Of a stretch of DNA of 49,976 nt, positions 1-8,201 are shown one piece after another. The stretch's first letter is position 1. Each line of letters begins with the position of its first letter. Origin of the DNA: Bacillota bacterium (lineage in GTDB: Bacteria > Bacillota > Clostridia > Christensenellales > Aristaeellaceae). The stretch lies in NCBI GenBank assembly GCA_023402355.1, contig JAEXCG010000073.1, positions 1 to 49,976 on the forward strand, given 5' to 3'. Both the position numbers and the translations under genes were made by a program. The notes below the pieces were generated by a model. It was not told where the DNA came from and did not search any database. It saw only the letters and a list, made by a program, of their open reading frames with translations.

Positions 1-32
1 GCCCTAAATTACCCGCGAAAGGCTGTGAATGC

Positions 33-908
33 ATGCAAAAACGCAACAGGATCGTCTACTTTCTGATGAGCCTTCCGGCCGCCGCGCTGTATGCCGTCTT
101 CTTCATCATGCCGCTCATCAGCGGCGTGGCATACAGCCTCTTCGACTGGAACGGCATCAGCAGAAGCAAAAACTTTATCGGCCTTGCGAATTACGCCTCC
201 CTGTTTTCCGATCGCAAGATCGCCCGTACCGCCACGTTCACGGTGGAATACACGATCGTCATGCTGATCGGCGTGCTGGTTCTGGGCCTGGCGATCGCGC
301 TGATGCTCAACACCGTCATTCGCGGCCGCGGCTTTTACAGGACGATGTACTTCCTGCCGGCCGTGCTCAGCACGGTGACCGTGGCGCTGATTTGGAACCA
401 GCTGTTCACCAATGCGCTGCCCCAGATCGGAAAGCAGATCGGCTCCAAGGTGCTGTCCAGCAGCGTGCTGGGCAACGTGCACCTCGCCTTTTGGGCGGTC
501 GTCTTTACGGCGCTGTGGCAGGGGCTTTCCACGAACATCCTGCTCTTCCTGTCCGCCCTTCAAAACGTGCCGCAGGACCTGATCGAATCGGCCTGGCTGG
601 ACGGCGCAAACAGTTGGCAGACGTTTCTGCACATCAAGGTGCCCTTCCTGATCCCCACGCTGAACATCGTCACGATCATGACCATCAAGGGCGGACTGAT
701 GGCCTTTGACAACATCTACGCCCTGACCGGCGGCGGCCCGGCCCGCACCACGGAATCCGTCGGCATGCTCATCTACAACTACGCCTTCACGGAGCTCAAG
801 TTCAGCTATTCCAACGCGCTTTCAATCGCGGTATTTGCCGTCATCCTCATCTTTACCGTGGTGCAGCTCGGCGCCAGCAAGAGATTCGAGGTGAAACAGG
901 ATGGTTAA
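33..908 (+). CDS. Carbohydrate ABC transporter permease, MalF/UgpA type
   Basis: Integral membrane subunit of a sugar ABC importer, one half of the membrane channel. The 291-residue protein starts with a short basic stretch and a hydrophobic helix at about residues 8-35, followed by five more hydrophobic segments. The cytoplasmic EAA loop that docks on the ATPase is seen at about residues 184-200, with E185 and the DGAN and IKVPF elements of the MalF-like subfamily. It overlaps the next permease by 8 bases, so the two are co-translated. The solute-binding protein, and possibly a regulator, would be expected upstream of the window. The same frame stays open to the left edge, but the MQKRNR start with AAAGG upstream is typical. 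The transported sugar cannot be read from the sequence. Confidence 0.93.
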   Translation: MQKRNRIVYFLMSLPAAALYAVFFIMPLISGVAYSLFDWNGISRSKNFIGLANYASLFSDRKIARTATFTVEYTIVMLIGVLVLGLAIALMLNTVIRGRGFYRTMYFLPAVLSTVTVALIWNQLFTNALPQIGKQIGSKVLSSSVLGNVHLAFWAVVFTALWQGLSTNILLFLSALQNVPQDLIESAWLDGANSWQTFLHIKVPFLIPTLNIVTIMTIKGGLMAFDNIYALTGGGPARTTESVGMLIYNYAFTELKFSYSNALSIAVFAVILIFTVVQLGASKRFEVKQDG

Positions 909-1740
909 ATCCGGGAAACGCCTTTCGCGGGTTCTGGCTTATGCCGCGCTCACCGCGGGTCTGCTCGTCATCTGCATTCCTTTTTATCTCGCCGTGCTGA
1001 CGGCATTCAAGCCGACGGCGGAGAGCATGAACGACTTCTTCGCGCTGCCCAGCTCCCTGTATCTGGACAACTTCAAGACGGTCATCGCCAAGAACAACTT
1101 CATCCAGTACTTCCAAAACTCCGTGCTGATCCTGGTCGTGTCCATCGCGGGCATCCTGGCCGTCGTGCCGATGACCGCCTACACGATTCACAAGAACATC
1201 GCACGGCCCTACTATAAGGTGTTCAACGCGCTGCTGGTGGCGGGCATCCTGATTCCCTTTCAGGTGTTCATGCTGCCCATGACGCAGCAGATGAGCGCGA
1301 TGAACCTGATGCATCAGGGCGGCCTCATCATTCTGTACATCACCTATTCCCTGACGCAGGGCGTATTCCTGTATCAGGGATACCTGCGCACGGTGATCCC
1401 CGGGGAGATCGAGGAGGCGGCGCGGATCGACGGAAGCGGCATCCTCACCACCTACACGCGCATCATCTTTCCCATGATGAAGCCGATGACGGGCACGATC
1501 ATCATCCTCAACTCGCTTTGGATTTGGAACGACTTTCTCATGCCGCTGCTGGTGCTCAACAGGTCCAATTCCTATTGGACGCTGCCGCTCTTTCAGTACA
1601 ACTTTAAATCCCAATACGCCTTCGAGTTCAATCTCGCGTTCGCGACGTTCGTCCTGTCCATCGCACCGATCATCGTCATTTACGCCTGCTTTCAAAAGCA
1701 CATCATCGCGGGGCTCACGAGCGGCGCGATCAAGTGCTGA
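901..1740 (+). CDS. Carbohydrate ABC transporter permease, MalG/UgpE type
   Basis: Second membrane subunit of the sugar importer, 279 residues with about six hydrophobic helices. The EAA loop EEAARIDGSG lies near residues 171-180, and the C-terminus GLTSGAIK is the usual MalG-family ending. Its ATG lies inside the 3' end of the preceding permease gene (8-base overlap), which supports a 1:1 heterodimer. A perfect 19-bp hairpin follows the stop, so this is the last gene of the operon. No ATPase gene accompanies it. Many Clostridia share one MsmX/MalK-like ATPase among several importers, so the ATPase may be elsewhere. Substrate unknown. Confidence 0.93.
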   Translation: MVKSGKRLSRVLAYAALTAGLLVICIPFYLAVLTAFKPTAESMNDFFALPSSLYLDNFKTVIAKNNFIQYFQNSVLILVVSIAGILAVVPMTAYTIHKNIARPYYKVFNALLVAGILIPFQVFMLPMTQQMSAMNLMHQGGLIILYITYSLTQGVFLYQGYLRTVIPGEIEEAARIDGSGILTTYTRIIFPMMKPMTGTIIILNSLWIWNDFLMPLLVLNRSNSYWTLPLFQYNFKSQYAFEFNLAFATFVLSIAPIIVIYACFQKHIIAGLTSGAIKC

Positions 1741-1753
1741 TGTGAGATCACAA

Positions 1754-1796
1754 AACACGGAGCCTCTGTCCGCGGGTCGGACAGAGGCTCCGTGTT
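1754..1796. terminator. Bidirectional rho-independent terminator
   Basis: Perfect 19-bp stem (1754-1772 with 1778-1796) and a 5-base CGGGT loop. TGTTT follows on the plus strand and a TTTTG tail on the minus strand. It sits between the converging permease operon and nitroreductase gene and can end both transcripts. Confidence 0.9.
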
Positions 1797-1853
1797 GTTT
1801 ATATGCCTAAAGGGCACGGACAGGCGCAAAGAGGCAGGCTGCCGCGCGCCGTC

Positions 1854-2708
1854 TCAGACGACGCACCACGCGAGCGCCCGGTAGCCCTCGGGCAGCTTAT
1901 AGCGCTTTCTGGGCGCGCCGAGGACCCAGTTAAAATCGGGATGGCGCGCCATGCGCATGACGGCGAAGTGCAACATCACGATGCCCGCGTTCAGCCGCTC
2001 GTCCAGGCAGGCGGTTTCCTCGCTTTGACGGACGACCAGCACGACCTGCCCGCCGTCCACGATAAACTGCACCGGCTGACGATTGAAGTAGGAGGGCGCG
2101 CGGCTCGCGGCGTACAGCGCGGGCCAGAGGGGATCGGCGGCGAGCTCGAACTGATTCGGGCGCCGCCCCCACTCGCCGAGGTGCACCATGTCCTCGACCA
2201 GCAGCTTGGGCGCGGAGTAGCCGCTCTCCCGCCGCACCTCCACGTCGGAAAGCGTCTTCACGTCGAGACGGACGGTTTCCGGGATCGGGGCGGCGTACCC
2301 GAAGGCGATGATGCCCGCCGCCTGCAGGGGCGAATCGATCTTCAGCGCCGCCTTGACGGCCTCCGCGCTGCCAAACGTGATCCAGCAGGAGGCGAGGCCG
2401 AGGTCCGTGAGCTTGAGGACGATGTCCTCGCCCACATAGCCCGCGTTTTCGATGTAATGATCTTTTTCCTCGGAAAGCAGCAGCAGATAAGCCGGGGCGG
2501 CGATCATGAACCCCTTGTACCCGGCGGCGCCGCTCAGCGCCTGCGCGGCCTCCTTCCCCAGAAAACGCGCTTCCCAATCGATTTCCGGGAAAAGGCGATG
2601 GCACCTGGGCAAAAACGAACGAATTTCCTCCAGGACGGCGGCGGGAATGGCCTTGTCCTTATAATTCCGGATGGATTTGCGGCGGTCGATGCATTCTTGG
2701 TAGTCCAT
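1854..2708 (-). CDS. Nitroreductase family protein (TM1586-like)
   Basis: Probable FMN- and NAD(P)H-dependent oxidoreductase of the nitroreductase fold, cytoplasmic. The N-terminus carries the family hallmark RRKSIRNYKD at about residues 9-18, where the arginines contact the FMN phosphate. The 284 residues form two related halves, with the second starting near the RAPSYFNRQPVQF segment at about residue 204, as in single-chain TM1586-type nitroreductases. Conserved features include the AGYVGEDIVLKLTDLGLASCW stretch of the helical core. The start codon has AAGGAGCGGAAC in front. A consensus sigma-A promoter lies about 70-100 bases upstream and a shared terminator downstream, so it is transcribed alone. 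The physiological substrate is unknown. Confidence 0.88.
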   Translation of the reverse strand: MDYQECIDRRKSIRNYKDKAIPAAVLEEIRSFLPRCHRLFPEIDWEARFLGKEAAQALSGAAGYKGFMIAAPAYLLLLSEEKDHYIENAGYVGEDIVLKLTDLGLASCWITFGSAEAVKAALKIDSPLQAAGIIAFGYAAPIPETVRLDVKTLSDVEVRRESGYSAPKLLVEDMVHLGEWGRRPNQFELAADPLWPALYAASRAPSYFNRQPVQFIVDGGQVVLVVRQSEETACLDERLNAGIVMLHFAVMRMARHPDFNWVLGAPRKRYKLPEGYRALAWCVV

Positions 2709-2776
2709 GTTCCGCTCCTTTCTTTGTCCGCACAGGCATGCGCGGCGGAAGTTAAAAGGGGATAACTCTTGTCTTG

Positions 2777-2805
2777 ATTTTACCAGTCTTGTGCATCAAT
2801 GTCAA
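2777..2805 (-). promoter_or_regulatory. Sigma-A promoter of the nitroreductase gene
   Basis: On the minus strand, TTGACA (complement of 2800-2805), a 17-base spacer and TAAAAT (complement of 2777-2782). It lies about 70 bases upstream of the nitroreductase start. Confidence 0.75.
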
Positions 2806-2911
2806 CGCGACAAATATGATGGATTTTTTGTGAAAAGTTTCATTATCGCTGTATTGAAGAATTGAAAATGACATTATGTGCGAGATTGTGAAAATTTCCT
2901 TCAAATCAAAT

Positions 2912-2938
2912 AAAAAACAGGCGCTTTTATGGCGCCTG
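2912..2938 (-). terminator. Terminator of the rlmA-MBL operon
   Basis: On the minus strand, CAGGCGC, a 7-base loop and GCGCCTG are followed by six T (complement of 2912-2917). The TAA stop codon of the MBL hydrolase lies in the loop (2927-2929), so translation ends within the hairpin. Confidence 0.85.
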
Positions 2939-3724
2939 AATCGGTATGCTCTCGCCGCACGAGAGGTAGTGCATGCGTTCGTTGTCCCAGCTGAGCGCGC
3001 CGAAGGCGCGCGATCCGGTGCAGTGGCAGGTATAGAATTCAGCCCCGTAATTGCGCAGCGCGCGGCCAATCTCGTCGAGCAGGGGACGGGGGGCCGTCCT
3101 CCGGTCGATCGGGTTGTACAGGTGATAGCCGCCGACGCAGATTTCCGGCCGGGCCGGACACGCGCTCAGGATGTTGAGGATACCGGCGTGTCCGCAGCCC
3201 GTGATGAGCACGTCCCGCTCGCCGGAAATCAGCAGGTTTTGCTCGTGCCGGAAGTCGTCGCGGCCGTCCGCCGTGTACAGCATCCCGTTGGCGGGCGAAG
3301 GGCAGCGCGACAGGTCCCTTGCGGTGAAGAGGGTCAGCTCGTCGTCGATGGAAAAGTCCCCTTCCAGCGGAACGATCTGCGGATGGCCGAGGAGCGCCGG
3401 GTCGATGCCCGCCTCGCGCTGGAAACACAGGACGCGGATGTAGTGGGGGTCAAAGGCCCTGCGCTGCACGTACACCCGGGCGTCGTGGTTCAGCCGCAGA
3501 AAGGCCGGCAAGGCGCCGCCGTGGTCGCCATGGCCGTGGGAGAGGACGACCGTATCGACCGCTTTCAGGTCGATGCCGAGCGCTTGGGCGTTTTCAAACA
3601 GGGTGTCGTCCGGCCCGAGGTCGAACAGGAGCTTGTGGCGCGCGGTCTCTATGTAAAGGGACAGCCCGTGCACGGACTTGAGGCCGCAGCGCGACCGATT
3701 TTCCACCAGCGCCGTGATGTTCAT
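2927..3724 (-). CDS. MBL-fold metallo-hydrolase (COG1237-like)
   Basis: Metal-dependent hydrolase of the metallo-beta-lactamase fold, 265 residues, cytoplasmic. The di-metal signature SHGHGDHGGAL is at residues 62-72, giving H63, H65, D67 and H68. Further metal or family motifs are TGCGHAGILN, VGGYHLY and YTCHCTGSRAF, the last typical of the dihydropterin-linked (MptA/DHPS-like) MBL branch. The chosen start is the ATG at 3724, which overlaps the TGA of the upstream methyltransferase gene (ATGA). The longer in-frame version would only add a shadow of that gene. The pair is therefore translationally coupled. The substrate is unknown; the family name does not prove pterin chemistry in bacteria. 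Confidence 0.88.
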   Translation of the reverse strand: MNITALVENRSRCGLKSVHGLSLYIETARHKLLFDLGPDDTLFENAQALGIDLKAVDTVVLSHGHGDHGGALPAFLRLNHDARVYVQRRAFDPHYIRVLCFQREAGIDPALLGHPQIVPLEGDFSIDDELTLFTARDLSRCPSPANGMLYTADGRDDFRHEQNLLISGERDVLITGCGHAGILNILSACPARPEICVGGYHLYNPIDRRTAPRPLLDEIGRALRNYGAEFYTCHCTGSRAFGALSWDNERMHYLSCGESIPIQAP

Positions 3725-4608
3725 CTTTTGTCCTCCCAAGGGCGGCCGGCGCCCTGGCCGAACCGGCCCGTCAGCACGCAAAGGTCGATGGTGATCTGTG
3801 AAACGCCGCGAAGGGCGGCTTCATCCGCCCTCTTTCCGACGGTGAGCGGGGTCATGCGAAAGAAGGGCGCGCGCTTGCTTTCGTCCAATTCGCGCACGTA
3901 CCGCACGGGCGTATTGGTCACGTCATCCAGATGTGCATGAAAATAGGCGACGACTTCGTTATTATCATAGGGAGCCTGCTGCACGGCCTCCCGAATCTCG
4001 TGCAGGTAATCGCGTCCGGGGACGACCTTGACGGCAAGGCCGCCGGGGCGCAGCACGCGCCGAAACTCGCCGTAGCTGGCGGGCGTGAGCACGTCGAGCA
4101 GGACGTCCAGGCTGCCGTCCGCGAAGGGCAGGCGGGTGAGGTCGGCGACGCACCAGCAGACGGGCTCCGGGCGCTGGGCCGCGAGGGCGACGGCGTCGCG
4201 GCACAGGTCGATCGCGAAGACGGTGTCTTCCCCGTCCGCGAGCGCGGCGGCGTAATACCCCTCGCCGCAGCCGACGTCCAGCAGGGAGAGCGGGCGGCCG
4301 AGCCGTCGGCGTTCGGCCCGGACGACGCCCAGCAGCGCGGCCAGCACGGGCTCGTAAAAGCCCGCCTCCAGCACCTCGCGGCGGGAGAGGAAGAGCGCCC
4401 TGTCGTAGTGGGGGAGAGCCCCCGCCTGCGCAAAGTTGACGTACCCCCTGCGCGAAAGGTCGAAGCAATGCCCCCGCTCGCAGCGGATGGAGGAACCCTC
4501 CGGCGGCAGGAGCCGCCCGCGGCAGACGGGGCAGGACAGCGGGGCGCTTCGCGCCGCGAGCAGCGACTTGAAGCGGTCCATCCGGGTGGGAAGCGGCAAA
4601 TCGGACAT
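3721..4608 (-). CDS. rlmA: 23S rRNA (guanine-N1)-methyltransferase, RlmA family
   Basis: SAM-dependent methyltransferase expected to modify a guanine in helix 35 of 23S rRNA (G745 type, or G748 in the TlrB branch). The 295-residue protein has the RlmA N-terminal zinc finger, C26-x2-C29...C43-x3-H47, followed by DLSRRGYVNF as in E. coli RlmA. The Rossmann SAM-binding motif LLDVGCGEGYYAAAL lies near residues 108-122, with a second motif DVLTPA further on. A consensus promoter is found just upstream, and the MBL hydrolase gene overlaps its stop codon. RlmA-type modification in Gram-positives can influence macrolide binding, but there is no direct sign of that here. G745 versus G748 specificity cannot be decided from the sequence. 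Confidence 0.9.
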   Translation of the reverse strand: MSDLPLPTRMDRFKSLLAARSAPLSCPVCRGRLLPPEGSSIRCERGHCFDLSRRGYVNFAQAGALPHYDRALFLSRREVLEAGFYEPVLAALLGVVRAERRRLGRPLSLLDVGCGEGYYAAALADGEDTVFAIDLCRDAVALAAQRPEPVCWCVADLTRLPFADGSLDVLLDVLTPASYGEFRRVLRPGGLAVKVVPGRDYLHEIREAVQQAPYDNNEVVAYFHAHLDDVTNTPVRYVRELDESKRAPFFRMTPLTVGKRADEAALRGVSQITIDLCVLTGRFGQGAGRPWEDKR

Positions 4609-4642
4609 GTACGGTCCTCCTCATCAGGCGCCATATAAGCCT

Positions 4643-4671
4643 ATTATTGCGGACAAGCCGGTTTCTGTCAA
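4643..4671 (-). promoter_or_regulatory. Sigma-A promoter of the rlmA-MBL operon
   Basis: On the minus strand, TTGACA (complement of 4666-4671), a 17-base spacer and AATAAT (complement of 4643-4648). It is 35-60 bases before the rlmA start. Confidence 0.72.
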
Positions 4672-4874
4672 GCAGTCATATCCCGAAACCTCCGCGCATA
4701 AAAAAAGGGAGGTATGCGGCGGCTTTTTGCGGGCACAGGATGAAAATCTTCACACCGGCGCTACAATCTGCACATCGGACAGTCACTTTTCCGGGTTACA
4801 CTATCTTTTAGAAAGAAGTTACAGGAGAGGCGGCGTAAAGCGCATACGATTCAAACCAGTCAGAGGTGAAAGAC

Positions 4875-5546
4875 ATGGATGCTCATTTACATCAAGCGGT
4901 TACGCGAATGCGGCTCGTGCCGGCCGGCACACAGGACGAGCGGATCAGCCCGACGGCCTATCTGCGCATGCAGCACCTGTACGGCGCGGCGCTGGAGGAA
5001 ATGAACATGCGCGTATCGGTTCTTCGGCGCGAGATGGCGCTTCAGAGCCGCAGGAGCCCTATCCATCACGTACAGACGAGGATCAAGACCTACTCCAGCA
5101 TCTGCGAAAAGCTGACGCGAAAGGGATACGAGGTGAGCTGCGAGAGCGCGGGGGCGCACCTGTACGACATCGCGGGCATGCGCATCGTCTGCCCGACGGT
5201 GCAGGACGTCTACGCGGTGGCCCGCATGCTGCGCGCGCTGCAGGGCATGTACGTGGTGCGCGAACGGGATTACATTCACAAGCCCAAGGATAACGGATAC
5301 CGCAGCCTGCACATCGTGCTGAACGTGCCGGTCTGCCTGATCGAAGGCACGCGCTACGTGCCGGTGGAGGTGCAGGTGCGAACCCTCGCGATGGACGTGT
5401 GGGCGAGCATGGAGCACGACCTTTGCTACAAACGGGAGAGCGAATGCGCGCCGAAGGCGCTACGGGAAATGCAGAAATTATCCCGCCGCATGGCGGAGGT
5501 GGACGCGCGGCTGTCGGCCCTGCAAAAAGAGGCGGAGCTGTCTTAA
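4875..5546 (+). CDS. Small alarmone synthetase (RelA/SpoT-like GTP pyrophosphokinase)
   Basis: Single-domain (p)ppGpp synthetase of the RelP/RelQ type, transferring pyrophosphate from ATP to GTP or GDP. At 223 residues it has the synthetase domain only: no HD hydrolase, TGS or ACT domain. Key motifs are DIAGMRIVC (metal ligand D98), the substrate-binding stretch KPKDNGYRSLH at 136-146, EVQVRT with catalytic E166, and WASMEHDLCYK. A GTG at 4866 is also in frame, but AGAGGTG at 4862-4868 is a well-spaced ribosome binding site for the ATG at 4875, so I use the ATG. The gene stands alone before the chitobiose operon with no terminator between. RelP and RelQ cannot be separated confidently by eye. 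Confidence 0.92.
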   Translation: MDAHLHQAVTRMRLVPAGTQDERISPTAYLRMQHLYGAALEEMNMRVSVLRREMALQSRRSPIHHVQTRIKTYSSICEKLTRKGYEVSCESAGAHLYDIAGMRIVCPTVQDVYAVARMLRALQGMYVVRERDYIHKPKDNGYRSLHIVLNVPVCLIEGTRYVPVEVQVRTLAMDVWASMEHDLCYKRESECAPKALREMQKLSRRMAEVDARLSALQKEAELS

Positions 5547-5604
5547 AATTTCACAGCGAGAGCACAAGACATGACAAGAAAAGACCAATGCAGGCATGTC
5601 TTTT

Positions 5605-5667
5605 AGATGGCACTTCTGTTATGATATTCCTGAAATCATCGGGAGAATCATAAGAGAGGTGCCATCT
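5605..5667 (+). promoter_or_regulatory. Inverted repeat around an extended -10 and the chbP ribosome binding site
   Basis: AGATGGCACTTCT (5605-5617) is repeated in inverted form as AGAGGTGCCATCT (5655-5667), with one non-complementary (G-T wobble) position. An extended -10, TGTTATGAT (TATGAT at 5620-5625), follows the left arm. The right arm overlaps the ribosome binding site AGAGAGGTG of chbP. Read as DNA, this suits a repressor binding two half-sites. A transcript started from this -10 would lack the left arm, which makes RNA pairing less likely. Confidence 0.55.
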
Positions 5668-5668
5668 C

Positions 5669-8059
5669 ATGCAATACGGACATTTTGACGACGCCCGCAG
5701 GGAGTACGTCGTAGACCGCGTGGACACGCCGGTATCCTGGACGAATTACCTGGGCACGCAGGATATGGCGGCCTGCATCGCCCACCACGGCGGCGGGTAC
5801 TGCTGGTACAAGTCGCCGCAGTATCACCGCGTCACGCGCTTTCGCCCCAACGGCGTGCCGATGGACAGCCCCGGACACTACGTCTACCTGCGCGACGACG
5901 CGGACGGCGACTATTGGTCGGTGAGCTGGCAGCCCACGTATAAACCGCTGAGCGAGGCCGCATACCGGTGCCGGCATGGCCTTTCCTATACGACCTTTGA
6001 ATGCGAATACAAGGGGATTTACGCCTCGCAGACGCTCTTCATCCCCCGGGACGACGACGTGGAGATCTTCGACGTGACGGTCGAAAACCGCTCCGGCGAG
6101 GTGCGGACGCTTTCCGTGTTCGGCTACGTGGAGTTTTCCTTTCACCATATCGACATGGACAACCAGAACTTCCAGATGAGCCTTTACGCGGCCGGCTCGC
6201 ATTACCGCGACGGCGCGGCGCTCATCGAGCTGCACTACGAGGAGGACAGCTATCAGTACTTCACCCTGGGCGAGACGCCGGACGGCTACGAAGGCTGCCG
6301 CGACGCCTTCCTGGGCGGCGGCTGGCGCACCGAGAAGAACCCGCTGGGCGTAGAAAGCGGCAAGCTTTCGGGCTCCGAAGAGCTCGGCGGCAACCCGGTC
6401 GGCGCGCTGATGAAGCGCCTGACGCTGCGGCCCGGCGAGCGCCGCCGACTGCTCTTCTTCCTGGGGCAGGGCGACGAGCATGCGGCCCGGCGCACGCGAG
6501 AGCGCTACAGCCCGGAGGCGGTGGACCGCGCGCGCGCGGCGCTGCACGCCTATTGGGAGCAAAAACTCGGCGCTCTGCAGGTGATGACGCCGAGCAGCAC
6601 CATGAATACGAGCCTCAACACCTGGAATTTGTACCAGAGCGAGGTCAACGTGCTCTTCTCGCGCTTCGCCTCGTTCATCGAGGTCGGCGGGCGCACGGGC
6701 CTGGGCTACCGCGACACCGCGCAGGACGCGATGTGCATCCCCCACGCCGAGCCCGAGGGCTGCAAGCGGCGCATCGGCCAGCTCTTGCGGGGCCTTACGA
6801 GCGGGGGCTACGGCCTGCACCTGTTCGAGCCCGCGTGGTTCGAGCCGGCGGAAAAGCAGCAGTCCTTCAAATCCCCGACGGTGGTGCCCACGCCCGACAA
6901 GTCCCAGATCGTGCACGGCCTAAAGGACGTGTGCGCGGACGACGCGCTCTGGCTCGTGCCCGCGATCTGCGAATACATGAAGGAGACAGGAGAATTATCC
7001 TTCGCCGACGAAGTATTCACCTATGCGGACGGCGGCGAGGGCACGGTGCTGGAGCACATGCGCCGCATTCTCGACTTTTCCGCGGAGCAGGTCGGCCGAA
7101 ACGGCGTGTGCAAGGGGCTGCGCGCGGACTGGAACGACTGCCTGAACCTGGGCGGCGGGGAGAGCGCGATGGTCTCCTTCCTGCACCTGTGGGCGCTGGA
7201 CGCGTTCTGCGACCTGTGCGCGGCGCTGGGGCGTTCGGAGGAGGAAAAGAAGTACGCGCAGATGCGCGCCCGCGTGCGCGAGGTCTGCCGGCGCGAGCTC
7301 TGGGACGGCGAATGGTTCATCCGCGGCATCACGAAGAGCGGCAGGCGCATCGGCACGCGGCAGGACACGGAAGGCCGCGTGCACATGGAGAGCAACACGT
7401 GGGCGGTCATCAGCGGCGCGGCGGACGAGGCGCAGGCGAAAAGCGCCATGGACGCGGTGGACGAATACCTCTACACCCCTTACGGCCTGATGCTCAACGC
7501 GCCGTCGTTTGAGACGCCGGACGACGAAATCGGCTTCGTGACGCGCGTGTACGCGGGCATCAAGGAGAACGGCGCGATCTTCAGCCACCCCAACCCCTGG
7601 GCCTGGGTGGCCGAGGCGAAGATCGGCCGCGGTACGCGCGCGATGAAGTTCTACGACGCGCTGCTGCCCGAAAACCAGAACGACAAGATCGAGGTGCGCC
7701 AGAGCGAGCCCTACGCCTACTGCCAGTTCGTGATGGGCAAGGACCACACGGCGCACGGCCGGGCGCGCCACCCGTGGATGACGGGCAGCGCGGGCTGGGC
7801 GTACTTCGCCGCGACGCAGTACCTGCTGGGCATCCGGCCCGAGTGGGAGGAGCTGGTCGTCGACCCGTGCATTCCCGCCAAGTGGGACGGCTTTTCCGCC
7901 GTGCGCAGGTGGCGCGGCGCGACGTACCGCATCAAGGTGGAGAACCCGGAGCACGTGGAAAAGGGCGTCGCCGCCCTGTTCGTGGACGGAAAGCAGGTTT
8001 CGGCCCTTCCCGCCTTTGGCGCGGGGGAGACGCACGACGTGCGCGTGGTGATGGGATAA
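5669..8059 (+). CDS. chbP: N,N'-diacetylchitobiose phosphorylase (GH94)
   Basis: Reversible phosphorolysis of N,N'-diacetylchitobiose to GlcNAc-1-phosphate plus GlcNAc, conserving the bond energy. The 796-residue length matches the Vibrio ChbP enzymes (about 800). The N-terminal sugar-binding beta domain opens with MQYGHFDDARREYVV. The catalytic (alpha/alpha)6 barrel includes EVGGRTGLGYRDTAQDA, RADWNDCLNLGGGES with the general acid D490 (the Asp492 position of V. proteolyticus ChbP), and NGAIFSHPNPWAWVAE. The GLGYRDTAQDA and LNLGGGES forms are those I know from chitobiose phosphorylase rather than cellobiose phosphorylase. No signal peptide, so it acts inside the cell on imported disaccharide. 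The phosphohexomutase gene follows after 142 bases and could convert the released sugar-1-phosphate. No transporter dedicated to chitobiose is adjacent. Confidence 0.9.
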   Translation: MQYGHFDDARREYVVDRVDTPVSWTNYLGTQDMAACIAHHGGGYCWYKSPQYHRVTRFRPNGVPMDSPGHYVYLRDDADGDYWSVSWQPTYKPLSEAAYRCRHGLSYTTFECEYKGIYASQTLFIPRDDDVEIFDVTVENRSGEVRTLSVFGYVEFSFHHIDMDNQNFQMSLYAAGSHYRDGAALIELHYEEDSYQYFTLGETPDGYEGCRDAFLGGGWRTEKNPLGVESGKLSGSEELGGNPVGALMKRLTLRPGERRRLLFFLGQGDEHAARRTRERYSPEAVDRARAALHAYWEQKLGALQVMTPSSTMNTSLNTWNLYQSEVNVLFSRFASFIEVGGRTGLGYRDTAQDAMCIPHAEPEGCKRRIGQLLRGLTSGGYGLHLFEPAWFEPAEKQQSFKSPTVVPTPDKSQIVHGLKDVCADDALWLVPAICEYMKETGELSFADEVFTYADGGEGTVLEHMRRILDFSAEQVGRNGVCKGLRADWNDCLNLGGGESAMVSFLHLWALDAFCDLCAALGRSEEEKKYAQMRARVREVCRRELWDGEWFIRGITKSGRRIGTRQDTEGRVHMESNTWAVISGAADEAQAKSAMDAVDEYLYTPYGLMLNAPSFETPDDEIGFVTRVYAGIKENGAIFSHPNPWAWVAEAKIGRGTRAMKFYDALLPENQNDKIEVRQSEPYAYCQFVMGKDHTAHGRARHPWMTGSAGWAYFAATQYLLGIRPEWEELVVDPCIPAKWDGFSAVRRWRGATYRIKVENPEHVEKGVAALFVDGKQVSALPAFGAGETHDVRVVMG

Positions 8060-8094
8060 GGAGAGGCGAAGCCCCCTGACGGGGATGCCCCGCG

Positions 8095-8147
8095 CTTTGG
8101 AATCCCGCCCGCCGCGCCGGCGGCACACAGAGGATGGGATTCCAAAG
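8095..8147 (+). repeat. Long hairpin between chbP and the phosphohexomutase gene
   Basis: CTTTGGAATCCC (8095-8106) and its perfect inverted copy (8136-8147) flank a 29-base GC-rich loop with its own small GCCGGCGG pairing. No T-run follows, so it is not a classic terminator. It lies within the two-gene transcript and could stabilise or punctuate the mRNA. Confidence 0.6.
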
Positions 8148-8201
8148 GGGCGGTTTACCCGACCGGGGCCGGGGCGGCGCCCTAAAAAGGAGGATAAACA
8201 G

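Noticed and set aside
4681..4720. Inverted CCTCC/GGAGG bases upstream of the alarmone synthetase as a terminator
   Set aside because: The loop would be long and contains the T/A run, so the geometry does not fit a terminator on either strand.
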